Shown: positions 61,587 to 64,000 of the stretch, piece by piece | Numbering within the stretch: the stretch's first letter is position 1 | Layout: each line of letters begins with the position of its first letter | Assembly: GCA_011316305.1 (NCBI GenBank) | Contig: SAUG01000044.1 | Span: forward strand, 310,001-374,000 | DNA: 64,000 nucleotides | Direction: 5' to 3' | Source of the DNA: Rusavskia elegans | Taxonomy: Eukaryota; Ascomycota; Lecanoromycetes; Teloschistales; Teloschistaceae | Made by a program: the position numbers and the translations under genes | The notes under the pieces: model-generated | What the model saw: only the letters and a program-made list of their open reading frames with translations | What the model was told of the DNA's origin: nothing | Databases searched by the model: none

Positions 61587-62107
61587 TATTATAATAAAGT
61601 TTATATTCTATTTTTTATAGAATTTATATTTAGTATCCTACTATTTATTACCGTATTTATAATTTATAACTGATTTAGAATTTATAGATAGTAGTTTTAA
61701 TTTATATATAATTGATAAAATATTAAAAAATATTATAAGATAATATAATTAATTGCTATAGAATTATTCAAAGATTTTATATATAATAGTAAAAGAATCT
61801 ATTAAAAGTTTTTAGAAATATATAGATTCGTTTAAAGTTTTAATCTTCTAACTATAATATAGCCGACGATTATCTGAATGACTTTATTTTATTTCTAATT
61901 TTTTTTTTTTATTATTTAAAAATTAACTACTATTATAAAATATAAATATATTATATACTATACTATATAGTATTTTATCCTATTATCTATTTTCTAGTTT
62001 TTTATTTTTTATAGTATAAAATATAGTATATATAAATCTAAATAGATATAATATATTAAAGTAATAGAATTAATTATATAATAATACTAAAACTATTCTA
62101 AATAAAA

Positions 62108-62559
62108 TATTATAGAGCTACCGAAAAGGTCTGATATCTCTAAAAGTTGGTTGGACTTATTAGTATATCTATAAACGGAGATATAACGGATAATTATTTA
62201 AGTTAATATAAAAACAAGTTAGTTTAATTACTAGAACAGTATATAGCGATAACTAATAAATTAAATACGAACTATAAAAGCGTCGAATTCGAGGTCTATA
62301 TAAATAATAAAATCCTCTATTATTTAGGTTATCTACTAGCTAAAATAACTAAATCAGCTTTATTTTAGTTTATTTACTTACTAAAATAACTAAAATAGTC
62401 TATCTTTAGCGTATTTACTTACTAAAACTACTAAGATATTTCTTAATATTAATACCAAGGCCCTTTTATATATCTCTATCTATCTAGACGTAATTCGAAA
62501 TCTGATACTATACTAAATACTATCGCGTTCCTAAGAGCACGCCGCCTGTACTTATAATA
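62108..62559 (-). mobile_element. Solo LTR of gypsy-A type inside R2 third copy
   Basis: 452 bp, TATTATAGAGC to TTATAATA (RIPed TG...CA), with a perfect 5-bp duplication, TAAAA, at 62103-62107 and 62560-62564. Same orientation as the gypsy-A LTRs. Shorter by about 40 bp than the 494-bp reference. Confidence 0.88.
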
Positions 62560-63599
62560 TAAAACTCGAAAAAATAGAATCGGAAAAAATAAAGAAAAAA
62601 ATTTAAATAGAAATCTAAAACAATTACTTTTTATAAAATCTATAAATATTAAAAAAACTTTAAATTCTTTATTTCTAAAATATCTTTTACTCGACTATAT
62701 CGTCTAATCTTTAACGACGTCGTTAAAATATATATAAATAGAGAAACTAATAGAATGAAAAATATAGTATTAATGATTCTATAGAAAACGATAGAAAAAT
62801 ATATAATTACTTTCCTATTAAATAAATATAATATTTTACTATATTACTTTATATATCCGATTATATTTATTCTTTATAGATCAATAACTAGCTATAATCC
62901 ATATTAAATATATAACTATTTAGTATTAGAACGCCTAGTTTTCTATAAAATTGAAATAAAATTTAGAAATATAGCCGGATATATAATAATAGCTAGTTAA
63001 TAATAAGTTCTAAAAGATTAAAAGATCTAAAAAGAAATATATATCTATAGAATTATTTGGAAAAATCTAAAACTATTTATAAAATATTATTATATTAATT
63101 AATATTAAATAGAATATATTACTATTTTATATTATCTATAAATACTTTCGTATTCGATTATTTAATAAATTTAAAAATCGGGTTGGATCGGATTTCTATT
63201 AATTACTACTTTATAATCTAATTTAATTTTTAGTTTTAATATTAAAAACCGATCTAAACTATTTAGTAGGTCGGATCGAACCGATTTACTAAAATTCGGG
63301 TCTGATTTCTAATATACCGACGGGAATCCGTACCGAAATAGCCAGTCTAATTAGATTCTTTTTCAGAAGTAGAATATAATAAAAAAAGTTTATTTTTTTT
63401 TTATATATAGAAAAAAATATACAATATATAATATATTATATACATTAATCTTTTCATTTTTAATAATTTCTATAGTATTTATCGGGTATATTAAAATCAA
63501 TACAACTGGTTAGTATAAATAGTAATATTGTATATTAAAAGGTATATAGAATAGAAATCGAATATTAATCAATAATAGATATTCTAAATGTATTTAGAA

Positions 63600-64000
63600 T
63601 ATTATATAATTATCTTGAGAAATTATTATACCAAAAAGATATTTTTTTTATTTATATACTTTAAACGAAAATATAACGGATAATTAATTAATATAAATAT
63701 AAATATAATCTAGTGCAAATACTAAAATAGTGTAGAGCAATAATTAATTAATTAAATATAAACTATAAAAACGTTGCGTTCGAGATCTATATAGATAATA
63801 AAATTATTTTATTATTTAGAATATTTATTAACTAAAACTATTTAACCTGCCCAATTCTAGACTATTTATTTACTAAATCTACTAAATTAATCTTTTCCTT
63901 AAATTAGTTATTTACTAAAAGAAACTAATTAAAAAATTTAAAGTTTTTATTTACTTAAATTAATATATACTTTTTAGTATTAATATTAAAACCTTTGTAT
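63600..64000 (-). repeat. LTR of the second gypsy-A copy (cut by window end)
   Basis: From TATTATATAATTATCTT the sequence follows the gypsy-A LTR (words like AAACGAAAATATAACGGATAA, GCGTTCGAGATCTATATAGA), but it is more diverged than the solo LTRs. Consistent with this gypsy-A copy being the oldest layer of the nest. Confidence 0.7.

Larger units (their letters stand above)
59566..63347 (-). mobile_element. R2 DNA transposon, third copy, internally deleted and re-invaded
   Basis: Collinear with the left R2 copy in blocks: left end with GTCGGGTCGAATTTCGAA, the lysine-rich tract near 59.95 kb, the 9.2-10.1 kb block at 59.9-60.6 kb, and the 10.5-11.44 kb block at 62.56-63.35 kb. Several kb of the element are missing. 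It contains an R1 copy (60634-61586) and a solo LTR (62108-62559). Its left flank resembles the target in gypsy-A near 32.36 kb; the right-hand duplication is eroded. Confidence 0.75.
47696..64000 (-). mobile_element. Second gypsy-A copy, exploded by nested insertions
   Basis: The host sequence in this region is a gypsy-A copy collinear with about 28.83-33.08 kb of the first one. It can be followed through the gaps left by at least seven insertions: RT region at 47.7-48.56 and 55.95-57.2 kb, Gag region at 58.7-59.56 kb, and a leader plus LTR from 63.35 kb to the window end. The left third (integrase side and 3' LTR) is missing and R1 copy 12 lies there instead. Heavily RIPed, no frame open. 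Confidence 0.8.

Noticed and set aside
1..64000. tRNA, rRNA or mitochondrial origin for the AT-rich sequence
   Set aside because: No cloverleaf or rRNA core motif was noticed, and the AT bias comes with CpA depletion and retained CpG, which is RIP and not mitochondrial composition. A covariance-model search was not possible here.

Overview
The window looks like an AT-rich isochore from a filamentous ascomycete with strong repeat-induced point mutation (RIP). About 58 of the 64 kb is nearly devoid of CpA and TpG and full of TpA, while CpG persists. Stop codons in recognisable transposon proteins are almost all TAG or TAA where CAG, CAA or TGG would be expected. A 54-nt kinase intron and an FHA-like/kinase protein type common in Pezizomycotina fit this. 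A Dothideomycete with a two-compartment genome (Leptosphaeria-like) is my best guess, as inference only.

Layout. 1-5.65 kb: copies of a short ~0.95 kb repeat (here called R1), a gypsy fragment and a truncated copia element. 5.66-17.76 kb: two 5.3-kb copies of an unclassified DNA transposon (R2) in inverted orientation around a 0.9-kb spacer; one carries a solo LTR. 17.8-21.8 kb: degraded DNA plus an R1 variant with a long plus-strand reading frame. 21.8-36.4 kb: one Ty1/copia element on the minus strand, split by an R1 copy and by a complete 7.38-kb Ty3/gypsy element (gypsy-A). 36.7-41.86 kb: an island of normal composition that starts inside a half-RIPed Tc1/mariner transposase. It holds a minus-strand hypothetical gene and a divergent plus-strand gene for a 609-residue protein kinase with an N-terminal FHA-like domain, apparently intact. 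41.9-47.7 kb: five more R1 copies, one interrupted by an orphan solo LTR. 47.7-64 kb: a second gypsy-A copy exploded by nested insertions: a second full Ty3/gypsy element (gypsy-B, 7.39 kb), three 156-bp MITEs, two mid-size R2 derivatives and a third R2 copy that itself contains R1 and a solo LTR.

The only genes likely to work are in the central island. Everything else is transposon debris, but target-site duplications are still readable and give an insertion order. The two most unusual signals are R2 (8-bp GACTGGCC termini, 12-bp target duplications, related MITEs) and R1 (duplications of 9-16 bp, one RIP-free 205-bp insertion). No rRNA, tRNA or CRISPR was recognised. Coordinates of eroded repeat ends are approximate unless a duplication is quoted.
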